Below are positions 17,801 to 26,669 of a stretch of DNA of 64,000 nt, one piece after another; positions within the stretch are counted from its first letter, which is position 1; each line of letters begins with the position of its first letter. A program made the translations under genes and the position numbers. The notes below the pieces were generated by a model. It ran no database searches, was not told where the DNA came from, and was given only the letters and a program-made list of their open reading frames with translations. This DNA comes from Croceimicrobium sp963974215 (GTDB taxonomy: Bacteria > Bacteroidota > Bacteroidia > Flavobacteriales > Schleiferiaceae): the NCBI GenBank assembly GCA_963974215.1, contig CAXBBL010000006.1, positions 124,001 through 188,000 of the forward strand, given 5' to 3'.

Positions 17801-18324
17801 TTCCCTCTAATCTTTTTGATCGCTTCAAAGTGATGGTTGGTGTGCCAATGCACGAAATAAAGAATTTCGCGGATGGTAAGCTTCCCCAATAAAGGATGAG
17901 CCAAGAGGTAATTGTCTAATTGCGTTTCCGACCATTTCCGCTCTACAATCTTTAAAAATTTTAAGCTTAAAGCTTGATAAGTTCCTTCTAAATCTTGTGT
18001 TCCTAAAACAAGATTCTCGTTAGCTTTATAAATCTCTGGCGCCACAGCGGGACCTTGTGCCTTTTCATGATAACGCTGCACTAGCGCTTCATAATTTCGA
18101 CCAGGCCGATTGGGTTTCCCAAAGCCATAACGCAATAAAAACTTTGGTTTTGACAAGGCCTTGTTAAGCGGGATTAGGACCTTATTTAGATGATCGATAT
18201 TTTGATTAACAGACCATTTACCGTTAAGATCAGCACTTTTTTCATCCTTAGTTAAAGGGGTCAGAAATTCGCTGATTTCGGCATTAAGTTCTTGATACAT
18301 TTTTATAATCTCCCCCTTCTTCAT
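17797..18324 (-). CDS. DinB-family (DUF1569-like) protein
   Basis: A 175-residue all-helical protein. It has the DinB-superfamily histidines in NIDHLNK and HWHTNHH, which bind a divalent metal in the four-helix bundle. Length is normal for the family. Homologues range from thiol-dependent transferases to proteins of unknown role. It is convergent with the NTR-like gene and runs 7 bp after the pentapeptide gene on the same strand. Confidence 0.8.
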   Translation of the reverse strand: MKKGEIIKMYQELNAEISEFLTPLTKDEKSADLNGKWSVNQNIDHLNKVLIPLNKALSKPKFLLRYGFGKPNRPGRNYEALVQRYHEKAQGPAVAPEIYKANENLVLGTQDLEGTYQALSLKFLKIVERKWSETQLDNYLLAHPLLGKLTIREILYFVHWHTNHHFEAIKKIRGN

Positions 18325-18331
18325 ATCGCTA

Positions 18332-18904
18332 CTAAGCTTTTATTTGTAGTGCATAATTGTAAAGCAATCCCTCTAAACTATCTCGGTCGAAAATAGCACC
18401 TTTAATGCGATTCTGATTGGGATCGATATTAAAATTGACCGCCTGACTAAAATTTGCTTTTTCTAACAGAGTTTGCGAAAAAATGGCGCCTCTTAAATCG
18501 CTCGATTCAAAGTTGGCTTCGCTTAATTTTGCATCGCTAAAGTCGACTTCAGCGAGATTACAATTTCTGAACACTACCCCTTTGACAAGGCAAGCATAGA
18601 AGGAAGAATGCTGCAAATTACAGCCTTCAAAACTGGGGCTGAAAGCAAAGTCACTGCAAGTTTCAAAAGCCAAGCCCAAAATTTTACAATCTTTGAAATG
18701 ACAATTCTGAATGGCCGTTTTTAAAAGCTTGGCTCCACTAAAATTACAAGCTTCGAAGTGGCAGTCGGTAAAACGGCATGCGCTAAGATTAACTTCACTG
18801 AAATCGCAATTACTAAAGTCGCATTCTTCAAAATCTCCTGGTAAATTCGGGTAGTCTTGGAAGTTTACAGCATTAAACTGTTCATCGCTATGGTACTCAT
18901 TCAT
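18332..18904 (-). CDS. Pentapeptide repeat protein
   Basis: About 190 residues with A(D/N)LXX-type repeats throughout, such as CDFSNCDFSEVNLS and ADFSDAKLSEANFE, folding into a right-handed quadrilateral beta-helix. Repeats are cysteine-rich in the first half. The preferred start is MNEYHSDE, whose ATG overlaps the preceding peptidase stop by 8 bp; a start four codons earlier is possible. Some pentapeptide proteins mimic DNA and protect gyrase, but nothing here shows that. Confidence 0.85.
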   Translation of the reverse strand: MNEYHSDEQFNAVNFQDYPNLPGDFEECDFSNCDFSEVNLSACRFTDCHFEACNFSGAKLLKTAIQNCHFKDCKILGLAFETCSDFAFSPSFEGCNLQHSSFYACLVKGVVFRNCNLAEVDFSDAKLSEANFESSDLRGAIFSQTLLEKANFSQAVNFNIDPNQNRIKGAIFDRDSLEGLLYNYALQIKA

Positions 18905-20756
18905 CGCTAGGCACACTTTTTAAAAATTGTTCCTCTCCCCCAACTATAGGAATACTGATTTGAGATTGCTCTAAATCCAAACTTAGCTCAGTTCCGGGTT
19001 TAGGGTGTAAGGTGAATTCTTGATCACTGGAGAAAACCACCAAAGCCAATTGTTGGCCCTTAGGTATTATTTGATCATCGGGATTGAGGTAAAAATGCAG
19101 GTTGTGAAACTCGCCTTCTATAAGCTCCGATGTTTGGGAGATGCTTCGATAATTCTGTGGATCGGCCCAACCGCGGCTAATAATATTGGCGGTAATGGGT
19201 AAATCCTCTTCATTTTGCCAAGGCAAAGAAACTAAGGCCACGGAAAGGTTTGCCGCCGTTTTGTTTAAAATAGCGATTCGTAAATCCACCTCTATTAAAC
19301 CAGAAATATGTAAGTCTTCTTGTAAGGTGAAAGTGCGAAAGATTAGGCGGTTTCTGGAGGATGTATTCTCAGCCAATTCTTGCAGTGTGATATTGAAATC
19401 ATCGGTCCAAGTCATTTTTCCCTTTGCACCGTTCAAGCCAAGGTTACCATTCTGCTCCTCTTCCTGGCTCATTTTCAAAACCACATCCTTAGCTTGCGGA
19501 TTGGGATAATCTGCATAAGCGGTTGGCTCTTGCGGACTATCGCTTTCACGTACGATCCAAGCACGTGGCTCCTCTTCTACTCCATTTTCAATGCCAAATA
19601 AATAACGTGTAAACCAGCGATTGCAAAGTTGCATGGGAGGTTCGCCTCCGTGACCAAATTGGTGGGCATAAAACATGGCTGGCAGGCCCATTTCCTTGGC
19701 TTTTTGATAAATGCGATAGCTATGTTCGGGCATTACGTTCCAGTCGTTAAAACCATGTGACATAAGTAAAGCTGCTTTCATATTATCCATTTGCAGGAGC
19801 AAGTCGCGTGATTCCCAAAAATCGTTGAAGTCGCCCGACTCACGATCCATACCGGCCCGTAAAATTCCCTCTCGCACCCTTTTATTGTTAGTTGCTCTTT
19901 TGGCGGGATCACCGCTATGAATGAAGTCGTACAGTACATCTATATCTTCGCCTAAATAACCTCCCGGTGACCGCACCAAGCCATGCGAACGATAATAGTG
20001 ATAAGGAGAAGTATTGGGGGCTACGGGAATAATAGCTTCTAGCCCATCTACACCAGTGCAGGCCGCCGCTAAAGCTAAAGTGCCATTGTAGGAAGTACCA
20101 ATCATTCCTACTTTGCCGGTTGACCAAAACGCTTGTACCTTTTCCTGACTTGTAAGGCTAGCGTAACCATTGTCTTTACCCGCTAGCCATTCTATCACCG
20201 CCTTAGGCGCGAGTGACTCATTTTCACCACCAACGGTAGGAGCGCCTTCCGACAGACCCGTTCCAGGAGAAGCCGAGTGAACGACGATAAAACCACGTGG
20301 CACCCACTTCGCTACATGCGCATTGGAAATAACTGGTCTATTGATGCGGGCCTTAACTTCGGGATGAACGCGCTCTGGGCCGATTTCGCCTAACTCGTGA
20401 TTTACTTGCCAAAATAGACCATCTACGTCCTCCGCCACGCCACAGAAATATGGGCTGGTATTATAGATTACCGGCAGTTTTAAATCACCGTTTTCCGTTT
20501 GGGCTGGCCGGGTAACCGAAACATGCATACGGTCTAATTTTCCATCGGCATCGCTATCGAATTCGGTTTCTACCCATAGGTCGTGACGAATCCAGTCTTT
20601 AGCTTTAGAAAAGCCTTCTACAATTTGGGCTTCACCATTTTTAAAAAAGGGCTGGGCGGTTTCATCGCTACTAAGCTGTTCTTTTTGAGCACTTACATGA
20701 AATGAAAACAGAGATAACAGGAATATAAACAAGGTGTTTTTCAAGTGGGAAATCAT
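18897..20756 (-). CDS. CocE/NonD-family X-Pro dipeptidyl-peptidase-like serine hydrolase
   Basis: A 619-residue exported hydrolase with signal peptide ending at VSAQ (about 24). The alpha/beta-hydrolase core has the nucleophile elbow GTSYNG (Ser222), a likely acid in SHGFNDWNV and the His in HQFGHGG. A C-terminal jelly-roll PepX_C domain follows (about 400-619). The family cleaves X-Pro dipeptides or acyl esters; substrate cannot be told. A box TAAATTTC lies about 8-15 bp before the ATG on the coding strand, close to TAnnTTTG. Confidence 0.88.
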   Translation of the reverse strand: MISHLKNTLFIFLLSLFSFHVSAQKEQLSSDETAQPFFKNGEAQIVEGFSKAKDWIRHDLWVETEFDSDADGKLDRMHVSVTRPAQTENGDLKLPVIYNTSPYFCGVAEDVDGLFWQVNHELGEIGPERVHPEVKARINRPVISNAHVAKWVPRGFIVVHSASPGTGLSEGAPTVGGENESLAPKAVIEWLAGKDNGYASLTSQEKVQAFWSTGKVGMIGTSYNGTLALAAACTGVDGLEAIIPVAPNTSPYHYYRSHGLVRSPGGYLGEDIDVLYDFIHSGDPAKRATNNKRVREGILRAGMDRESGDFNDFWESRDLLLQMDNMKAALLMSHGFNDWNVMPEHSYRIYQKAKEMGLPAMFYAHQFGHGGEPPMQLCNRWFTRYLFGIENGVEEEPRAWIVRESDSPQEPTAYADYPNPQAKDVVLKMSQEEEQNGNLGLNGAKGKMTWTDDFNITLQELAENTSSRNRLIFRTFTLQEDLHISGLIEVDLRIAILNKTAANLSVALVSLPWQNEEDLPITANIISRGWADPQNYRSISQTSELIEGEFHNLHFYLNPDDQIIPKGQQLALVVFSSDQEFTLHPKPGTELSLDLEQSQISIPIVGGEEQFLKSVPSDE

Positions 20757-20806
20757 GCGCGAAATTTAGAAGGGGAAGTTAAGAAAAATGGCCGCGAATA
20801 GTAGAT

Positions 20807-21217
20807 CTATTTGTAAAAGCCCACTACTTTGGAACAGGCAGGGTCGGAGGGCAAAAATTTCACTTTAAGCTTATCTCCTACATCTCGACGACCAAATCTT
20901 TTACCAGCTTGAAATGAGCCAGAATAATTCGTGTCTTGGTATTGAAATTCGTAGTAAACCCTTTGCATATAATAACCCCTTCCAATGTGTCGCATCCTAG
21001 TTTCGGTAACGATTGCCTCCGTATATTGATAATCTCTGCCCCAAAAGTGTATTTCGTCTGTAAACCAAGCCCGGGCGACAAAAGCAAACAATAGCAAACT
21101 AATAATAACATAAAAAAACTGCCAAGCCCATTTAGTCTTAATCTTTTTTTGCTCCGCTAAAAACTCTTTTTGCCATTTTTCAAAATTGGGACTATCATTA
21201 ACTTTTTGGGATCTCAT
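20807..21217 (-). CDS. DUF3592-like membrane protein
   Basis: About 136 residues from MRSQKVND. An N-terminal charged segment is followed by one membrane helix (about 33-52) and a soluble beta-rich domain. The pattern AIVTET...VYYEFQYQDTNYSG...GDKLKVKFLPSDPACS is typical of DUF3592 proteins. Function is unknown. An extension of 26 codons upstream is open but lacks conserved features and would overlap the upstream gene. Confidence 0.65.
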   Translation of the reverse strand: MRSQKVNDSPNFEKWQKEFLAEQKKIKTKWAWQFFYVIISLLLFAFVARAWFTDEIHFWGRDYQYTEAIVTETRMRHIGRGYYMQRVYYEFQYQDTNYSGSFQAGKRFGRRDVGDKLKVKFLPSDPACSKVVGFYK

Positions 21218-21245
21218 GTGATGGAATAAAAACGCTTTTCTAACT

Positions 21246-21602
21246 TTAATTTTCTTTTCGCAAGGCCTCAAGCCACAATTTATCGACTGGAACAAAATTC
21301 CGTATTAATTTATCGCCCACGATGTAAAATTTAATAGTCTGCATAATAGCTACTTTAGTGGCTTTTTCAGCAGAGTCTGGCCTTTCTATTTTAGCATCAA
21401 CTGCCAATTTAAGCGAATCCTTGGCCGTGCTCCAAAGACCGGTTTTAATATAGCCTGAAGGATTATAACCAAAGGTTGAGTACTTTCTTAATTCCAGATT
21501 TGCCCCGCCAAACCAAGCCTGATTAGAAACTATAGTCCTGACTAGTTTTTCTTGCGGACTGGGAATATACCACTCATAATATCCTGTTAAGTTTTCTACC
21601 AT
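21246..21602 (-). CDS. Hypothetical protein, 118 residues
   Basis: Not recognised. No signal peptide or membrane helix; rich in aromatic residues near the start (YYEWYIPSP) and lysine/alanine later. It lies upstream of the DUF3592-like gene on the same strand. It might be the C-terminal part of a larger lost gene. Coding status is moderate because of length and lack of overlap with other genes. Confidence 0.5.
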   Translation of the reverse strand: MVENLTGYYEWYIPSPQEKLVRTIVSNQAWFGGANLELRKYSTFGYNPSGYIKTGLWSTAKDSLKLAVDAKIERPDSAEKATKVAIMQTIKFYIVGDKLIRNFVPVDKLWLEALRKEN

Positions 21603-21606
21603 GTAA

Positions 21607-21656
21607 GTACAACGGTGAAATAAACACTGGCGTAGCTAGGGTTTATTTGTTGTTGC
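21607..21656. other. Nested inverted repeat (attC-like) after the small lipoprotein gene
   Basis: Inner arms AAATAAAC (21618-21625) and GTTTATTT (21641-21648) are perfect, and outer arms ACAAC (21609-21613) and GTTGT (21649-21653) are offset by a 4-nt bulge on one side. This two-arm layout with an asymmetric spacer resembles integron attC sites. The right arm and following bases resemble the element after the gene at 28846. Confidence 0.35.
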
Positions 21657-21664
21657 TTAGTTAT

Positions 21665-22054
21665 TTATTTTATCAAATTAGTGTCGATACTTAATCGATA
21701 GATTGCATGATATTTATCAATTTCTTCATATATCCATTTGCTCGCATCTATTTCCTTTTCAATTATGCCATATTTAATGTTCAAGTCTTTTATTACAATT
21801 CTTTCCCTTTCATCTGAAACGCCAACTGTTCCCTGGACGTACCAGCTGTGATGAATCTTTTGCTCCTCGTTAGCAAATACATCTGTTGCGTTAGATTCTC
21901 CTTCTACATTGAATTTTAACACAACGGTTGAGTCTAAACTGTTTGATACGTAATATTCCTTTATATGCTCTACGTCACAAGAAACCAGTAATACTGATAA
22001 TAATATCAGGGCTATTAGTGGTTTCAACTTTATAAAAATCAATCGATGATTCAT
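21665..22054 (-). CDS. Small lipoprotein of unknown function
   Basis: About 129 residues from MNHRLIF with a hydrophobic segment and lipobox LLVSC (Cys about 26). The mature part is beta-rich, and I recognise no family. It sits alone on the minus strand and is followed by an attC-like inverted repeat, which may mean it is a mobile cassette gene. Confidence 0.6.
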   Translation of the reverse strand: MNHRLIFIKLKPLIALILLSVLLVSCDVEHIKEYYVSNSLDSTVVLKFNVEGESNATDVFANEEQKIHHSWYVQGTVGVSDERERIVIKDLNIKYGIIEKEIDASKWIYEEIDKYHAIYRLSIDTNLIK

Positions 22055-22150
22055 GTTTTTCCAAATTAAGTACAACTAAAGGATAAGATTACAAATAAAG
22101 AGAAGGCGGAAAATTTGCGCACGAATGAAAAAAAATTTTTACTACAATAC

Positions 22151-23626
22151 CTATTTTTTGATAAAAGGTTGCTGACCGTAGTAGTTTCCATTCCGATTCC
22201 AAAGCTGCAAATAATAGAGCGCTGTAGGCCATTTGCCCAATGGAATTTGCACTTGAACCCTCGCACTACCAGATTGAAGGCTTCGACCTGAAACATCTAT
22301 AATTCGATAATCTAGGTCGGCTGCAAAATCTGAGAAGAAAATAATAAGGCTTGTTTCTTCAGTATCGTAATGAAGTTGAAAGGGAGCTTTTGAATCCTCT
22401 TGCCATTTATTAGCATCTGGACCGAGCCATTTAAAATGCGGCTTTGACCATCCGTCCCAACCGATATCACGCCCATGTTCAATTGACCCTGACAGTAAAA
22501 ATGAACCATTTGCCAAACTCTGCACTTGTCTAATTTCAAAATCTTGATTAGAAGGAACTACATATATTTGCTGTGCTCGTATAGTATCTCCCTCCATTCG
22601 AAAAAATGCAAAACTATCGCGCTCAGCACTCCTGTATTGTAAGGTAGTGATGTCCGCATCTTGAAAATTATAACTAATTGCTACTGGACTAAATCCGAAA
22701 ACATCGGGAAAGGAGTCACCAAGTTTATAGGGATAAACTAGTTTTCTTTCCATCAATTTTGTTCCATCCTTAAGAATTTTTAATAAAAGAAGATCCGCTC
22801 CCAAGCTGTCCACAACTAGTCTTTTCTTACCCCGCGAATAGTTTAAATAAGTATTAAAATTAACGTTGAAATAAGCATCTTGAGTGAAGTGCTTCTTGGG
22901 TCCAGCATAATAGGCGCTTTGTTCAATATAGGCACTATCGGCTTCTTTTTTACCTCTTGTAAAATGATAGTGCAGACTATCGTTTATATATTCAAATTTA
23001 CGGCCATCCTCGCCCAGAAAAAAGCTGCCCGGACTGTAGATGGGACTGGCAAGAAGAAAGGTATCTAGGATTTGATAGTTTTCGCTATGACTCTCGATTT
23101 GTACAAGAAAGATACTGTCGCTCCCCTTCCTTAAATCGCTCCATGCTGCAAAAGTTCAGGTATTAAAAAGAGCGAAGCTTGTGTCTCGATGAAACTGCCA
23201 ATTTAAAGAAGCAGCCATATAATCATAATAGTCTTGAAATTCTCGATAAGTACTATCTTCTAAATCAATCCAGCGAGCAGAGTAAAAGGGATACGAACCA
23301 TAATATTGAAGCCATACACTTCTAGTTGCGGACAATTCCAATAGTGGTAAATGATATTGATAGTCAGCAGCTTGATAATCAATCACTTTTAAAGACCCTA
23401 ATGAATCTTGTTCACGATAATATAAGGCTTGTAATTCTTCACTATAATTTGGCCCATAGCCACCCCAACTATAGCTAAAGCTCATTTTCCAAATATTGGG
23501 TGCTAGAGAGTCGACTGCATATAGTTGTTCGATTCCCGATTGCTCAAAAGTACGCTCAATTAGTTGACCGTTAACCTTATAACTAAAAACCAAAAAACAA
23601 GAAATTAGTAAAAGAAAACGAAACAT
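22151..23626 (-). pseudogene. T9SS-sorted secreted protein, interrupted by one in-frame TGA
   Basis: The frame runs 1476 bp from the ATG at 23626 to the stop at 22151, the same length as the intact paralogue at 26670-28145. It is broken only by TGA at 23156-23158 (codon 157). The 114 codons after it are open and match the paralogue (FAAW versus FAAH). The N-terminus has a signal peptide ending at VNGQ. The C-terminal about 80 residues are a type A T9SS sorting domain ending YYGQQPFIKK. A promoter-like TAATTTAG at 23645-23652 (minus) has a near twin before the paralogue. This is a recent nonsense mutation, a sequencing error or readthrough. Confidence 0.85.
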
Positions 23627-23725
23627 AATACTCAGATTTGCTGCCTAAATTACTGATAAAAATCTATTTACAGATGGGCTTAAGTAGCAGCTTCGAGCCT
23701 TAATGACCAATAGAAGCGCTTAAGC

Positions 23726-23782
23726 CATTTGAGGAACGTGGGAGGACTTGCAGCGTAAAGCGCTACCCGCAGGGGAAGGCCC
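23726..23782. repeat. R2 dispersed repeat, degenerate copy
   Basis: Shares GAGGACTTGCAGCGTAAAGC and CCCGCAGGGGAAGGCCC with the copies at 24549 and 56099. It is GC-richer than its surroundings and non-coding. Confidence 0.6.
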
Positions 23783-23801
23783 AAATATTACCACTGTTTT
23801 T

Positions 23802-23842
23802 AAAAGACCTATGGTCTAATTTTACGTCTGACTTAGGTTAAA
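23802..23842. repeat. Fragment of R1 repeat end
   Basis: Matches the right terminal repeat of R1 (GGTCTAATTTTACG then CTTAGGTT) with several changes. It is a decayed end without the rest of the element. Confidence 0.5.
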
Positions 23843-23905
23843 CAGAATTTTAAAGGTGATTTATAAAACTCCCCATTAATTTTCAAATATTTATTGCGAT
23901 CTATT

Positions 23906-24044
23906 GCCCAGCGATTTAGTATGCTTTTCCTTGGCTAAGTGCAGAAGCTTTGTCCCAAAGCCTTTACCCTGAATGTCCGATTTTAAAATCAAAGTACTAA
24001 GCTTTGACTTTACCAGCATCATCCACCCCTAATAGCGGAATACC
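23906..24044 (-). pseudogene. Remnant of a GNAT acetyltransferase gene
   Basis: On the minus strand, GIPLLGVDDAGKVKA is followed, after a frameshift, by LSTLILKSDIQGKGFGTKLL and LHLAKEKH. The segment DIQGKGFGTKLL is the acetyl-CoA-binding motif of GNAT enzymes. There is no intact start or end, so this is a decayed fragment. It explains most of the otherwise gene-free stretch 23627-24141. Confidence 0.45.
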
Positions 24045-24141
24045 CCTTATTCCACAGATGAAAAATATCGTTCTTGTGGCTAATCGATAAGTTCGTAGTT
24101 TGTAAGAAGTCCATATTGATTTGACAATTGTGCATAGGGCA

Positions 24142-24453
24142 TCATTTAAAGGCTAAATTATTTAATCGCATTCCATAAATGGAAAGAGATAATACTCCAA
24201 TAGTGAGCAGAAATATCCAAAACGAATAAAACCCTTTAAAGCCATCTTTGACCCATTGATAGATATTTATGAGCAACCATCCTATCAATAAAGCACAATA
24301 CAACAACAAGGAGAGGCTAATAATCCAAAATATGGTATTCCCAAAGCCTGTCCAGGTGTAATCCCTGATATAAACTAAGGTGCATAACAGTAAACTAGCA
24401 ATAAGAACTTTTAGGTCTTTTTGAAATCTTTTACGATTGTGAATGTCGGCCAT
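24142..24453 (-). CDS. Small membrane protein, three helices
   Basis: 103 residues with a basic N-terminus (NRKRFQKDLK) and three membrane helices (about 15-30, 38-62, 75-95). Not recognised. It stands alone between decayed sequence and an R2 repeat. Confidence 0.55.
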   Translation of the reverse strand: MADIHNRKRFQKDLKVLIASLLLCTLVYIRDYTWTGFGNTIFWIISLSLLLYCALLIGWLLINIYQWVKDGFKGFYSFWIFLLTIGVLSLSIYGMRLNNLAFK

Positions 24454-24548
24454 TGCTTAGATCTTGTGTGCTTGATTTGAAACACAGGATGAATAGGTAA
24501 TTTACTGCTTTTCTTTATTACCTAGCCACATCATAATATTTTAAACGT

Positions 24549-24640
24549 AAGCCCCGCCTTAGCGATTGCAGCGGAAAGCCCACAGCGAGGTACGAGCGAG
24601 GACTTGCAGCGTAAAGCGCGACCCGCAAGGGAAGGCCCTA
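24549..24640. repeat. R2 dispersed repeat, best-preserved copy
   Basis: About 92 bp including GCGATTGCAGCGGAAAGCCC, ACGAGCGAGGACTTGCAGCG and GACCCGCAAGGGAAGGCCC. Two AGCGxAAAGC units lie about 37 bp apart. It lies between two minus-strand genes. I recall similar intergenic sequences in other Bacteroidota but have not checked. Confidence 0.7.
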
Positions 24641-24676
24641 AAAATCATTTTCGCTGAACAGAAATGTTCTACACTC

Positions 24677-24997
24677 TTACTCCCTTTCAAAGTCATAATC
24701 GCGCTCTACCTTGGCAATTCTTGTTTTAAAGGATTGATACCAGTCCCTTCGGCCCTTCTCACGAGCCATAGAATGTTGGGCATTTTCGCGCCAATTTTTA
24801 ATCGACTCCAAATCGCGCCAGTAAGATACCGTGATACCGAGTTCGTTTCTAGCACTTTCGATTCCTAAAAAGCCATCTTGCTGCTGGGCCAGTTGTACCA
24901 TGGCATAGGCCATAGCTGCATAGTCTTGGTTATCACTGCTAATGGTCGATGTGAAAATAACAGCATAATAAGGAGGCGGTGGAGTATCAGCAATCAT
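24677..24997 (-). CDS. Antibiotic biosynthesis monooxygenase (ABM)-family protein
   Basis: 106 residues with the ferredoxin-like ABM fold: YYAVIFTSTI strand, the helix with MAYAMVQLAQQQDGFLGIES, then GITVSYWRDLESIKNW and a C-terminal helix. The pattern of W-R-[D/E] and KxW is common in the family, whose members are heme-degrading or cofactor-free monooxygenases. A substrate cannot be assigned. It precedes the pirin-like gene in the reverse sense but is spaced by 78 bp. Confidence 0.82.
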   Translation of the reverse strand: MIADTPPPPYYAVIFTSTISSDNQDYAAMAYAMVQLAQQQDGFLGIESARNELGITVSYWRDLESIKNWRENAQHSMAREKGRRDWYQSFKTRIAKVERDYDFERE

Positions 24998-25075
24998 TTG
25001 ATTTTTAAACTATTGAAAGTTAATTCTTAATCTAAATTTCTGGGTAATTTGGTTTTATTTAAATGCCGTGCCTAG

Positions 25076-26089
25076 CTATCGAAGCTCTTCCACTCCATTG
25101 GCATGTAAGGCAAAACGTCCTTTATTTCGTGCATGGGCCACCTCTTTGTCACCCCAAGGCCAGCCCCCAAATTGCGTTCTTTGATATTCCTCAAAAGCCG
25201 CGCGAATTTCCTGATCGGTATTCATTACAAAAGGTCCGTATTGCACCACAGGTTCGCCAATGGGCTTGCCTTCTAATATTAAGAGATACGCATCAGCTGC
25301 GCCATTTTTAAGTTGAATATCCTCGCCTCCTTCTGCTTCAATTATACTTTGTACGTCAACCTCAGCATCTTCTACTTGCAGTGATTCACCTTTGTAAAAA
25401 AACAAGGAGCGTGTGGCTTGCGGATTGGTTTTAGGTAAACTCCACTCGGCCCCAGCTTCCATTTTAACTGTATAGACTGCTACTGCGTTTGCCGCATTAG
25501 CGGCCCAAGAATCGGGGGTGGAGTCTAAGGCTTTCAGGGCTCCTATTTGCCCAGCAATTAATTGCACTTCGGTAGATGCGCCCGAACTATCACGATGCTT
25601 AAGAACGGGAATATCTTCCTTCCAAAGCATTTTAAAATGAGGTTCTACCATTTTCGATGCTCTGGGCAGATTGAGCCAAATTTGAAATATTTCTAAGGGG
25701 TTATCACCACTTTCATTTACCAAAGGAAACATTTCGGAATGCAGCACCCCTTTGCCAGCGGTCATCCACTGCACATCACCCGCCATAAAACGACCGGCGG
25801 CTCCGAGAGAGTCAGAATGATCTACTACCCCTTCTTTATTAATGGTGATGGTTTCAAAACCACGGTGGGGATGAAATGGAAAACCTGGTATCGTGCTACC
25901 ATGGTACATTCGCCAGTCTTGAGCGGGATTAAAATCTTGACCAATATTTCGGCCGCGCAACAATTTTTCATCGGGCCCCATTTGCGCATTGCCAGCTGGA
26001 TATTCGTCACGATGATAGGCACAAAATAGAAAGGGGTCTTGAGTTTTCCAGGGAAAACCCAGCGGTATAATGTTTTTGATTTTTTTCAT
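25076..26089 (-). CDS. Pirin-family cupin protein
   Basis: 337 residues with two cupin domains. The N-terminal domain has the pirin motif FHPHRGFETIT and HSEMF that supply the metal-binding His/Glu. The C-terminal cupin (about 180-300) ends in EPVVQYGPFVMNT, also typical. Bacterial pirins can be quercetin dioxygenases or redox-sensing regulators. Length is slightly above normal due to a C-terminal tail with RNKGRFALHANGVEE. Confidence 0.92.
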   Translation of the reverse strand: MKKIKNIIPLGFPWKTQDPFLFCAYHRDEYPAGNAQMGPDEKLLRGRNIGQDFNPAQDWRMYHGSTIPGFPFHPHRGFETITINKEGVVDHSDSLGAAGRFMAGDVQWMTAGKGVLHSEMFPLVNESGDNPLEIFQIWLNLPRASKMVEPHFKMLWKEDIPVLKHRDSSGASTEVQLIAGQIGALKALDSTPDSWAANAANAVAVYTVKMEAGAEWSLPKTNPQATRSLFFYKGESLQVEDAEVDVQSIIEAEGGEDIQLKNGAADAYLLILEGKPIGEPVVQYGPFVMNTDQEIRAAFEEYQRTQFGGWPWGDKEVAHARNKGRFALHANGVEELR

Positions 26090-26217
26090 AGCTACTAATT
26101 GAAAGGCTAAGATGGGATGAAATGTTTAATGAAGCGTGATTTCCGGGGAGGAATGCAACAAACTGATTATTTCCTTAAAGGCCATCAAAATAAAGAGCGA
26201 CCAGTAGAATACCTTAA

Positions 26218-26480
26218 AACCTGAGTTTGACCTAAAATTATAGCCTCAGATTTTCAATAAAAGGAAAAGACTAGTCTGGACCGTGCAGCTGTAGCGGGCT
26301 ACAGCAAATGAGCTAGATGCAGGATTTTCGCTTTTATTGGAAAAAACTTGTAAACCTCTTCTAAAAAGGAGTTTTTGGCGCCTTAGCCCTTCGCAATAGC
26401 CCGCTATTGCTTCAGTGCTTCGGCTTAAAACCCACTATTTATAAGAGGTCTGAGGCCTAATTTTACGCCGAACTCAGGTT
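26218..26480. repeat. R1 dispersed element, copy A (full, 263 bp)
   Basis: Ends are about 32-bp imperfect inverted repeats (AACCTGAGTT at the left, AACTCAGGTT at the right). Inside are CAATAAAAG (26255-26263) pairing with CTTTTATTG (26331-26339), and two perfect palindromes with cores TAGC-GG/CC-GCTA: 26288-26305 and 26393-26410. No ORF with coding character lies inside. MITE-like or REP-like. Confidence 0.85.
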
Positions 26481-26631
26481 TAAAGCCTCTTACAATCAAA
26501 TCCTGCTGTCTCTTCAACCAATCATTTGATGAGTTCATTAAAACGACTTTCTTTACTGCAAAAGGGACTACATAACGATTCCAAAGGTAGACGCTTAATC
26601 CAAAATAAAGTATAAATGAGATTTTTTCCAT
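26425..26631 (-). pseudogene. Truncated small ORF reading into repeat R1-A
   Basis: 68 codons. The first about 50 residues (MEKISFILYFGLSVYLW..., one hydrophobic segment) are outside the repeat; the last about 18 (PEFGVKLGLRPL) are translated from the R1 end. Either a gene fragment cut by the element or chance. No family recognised. Confidence 0.3.
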
Positions 26632-26669
26632 GATGACTTTTCCTTTTGGATTCTCAAAAGATCATTTAC

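Noticed and set aside
23156..23626. 156-residue protein as a complete gene
   Set aside because: Its frame continues after TGA with clear similarity to the paralogue, so it is the first part of a broken gene.
24566..24868. Plus-strand ORF of 100 codons
   Set aside because: Begins in R2 and runs over the ABM gene on the other strand; no signal.
26300..26480. Rho-independent terminator at R1 palindrome
   Set aside because: The palindromes lack a following T-run and recur as part of a mobile-like repeat; terminator use is possible but not shown.
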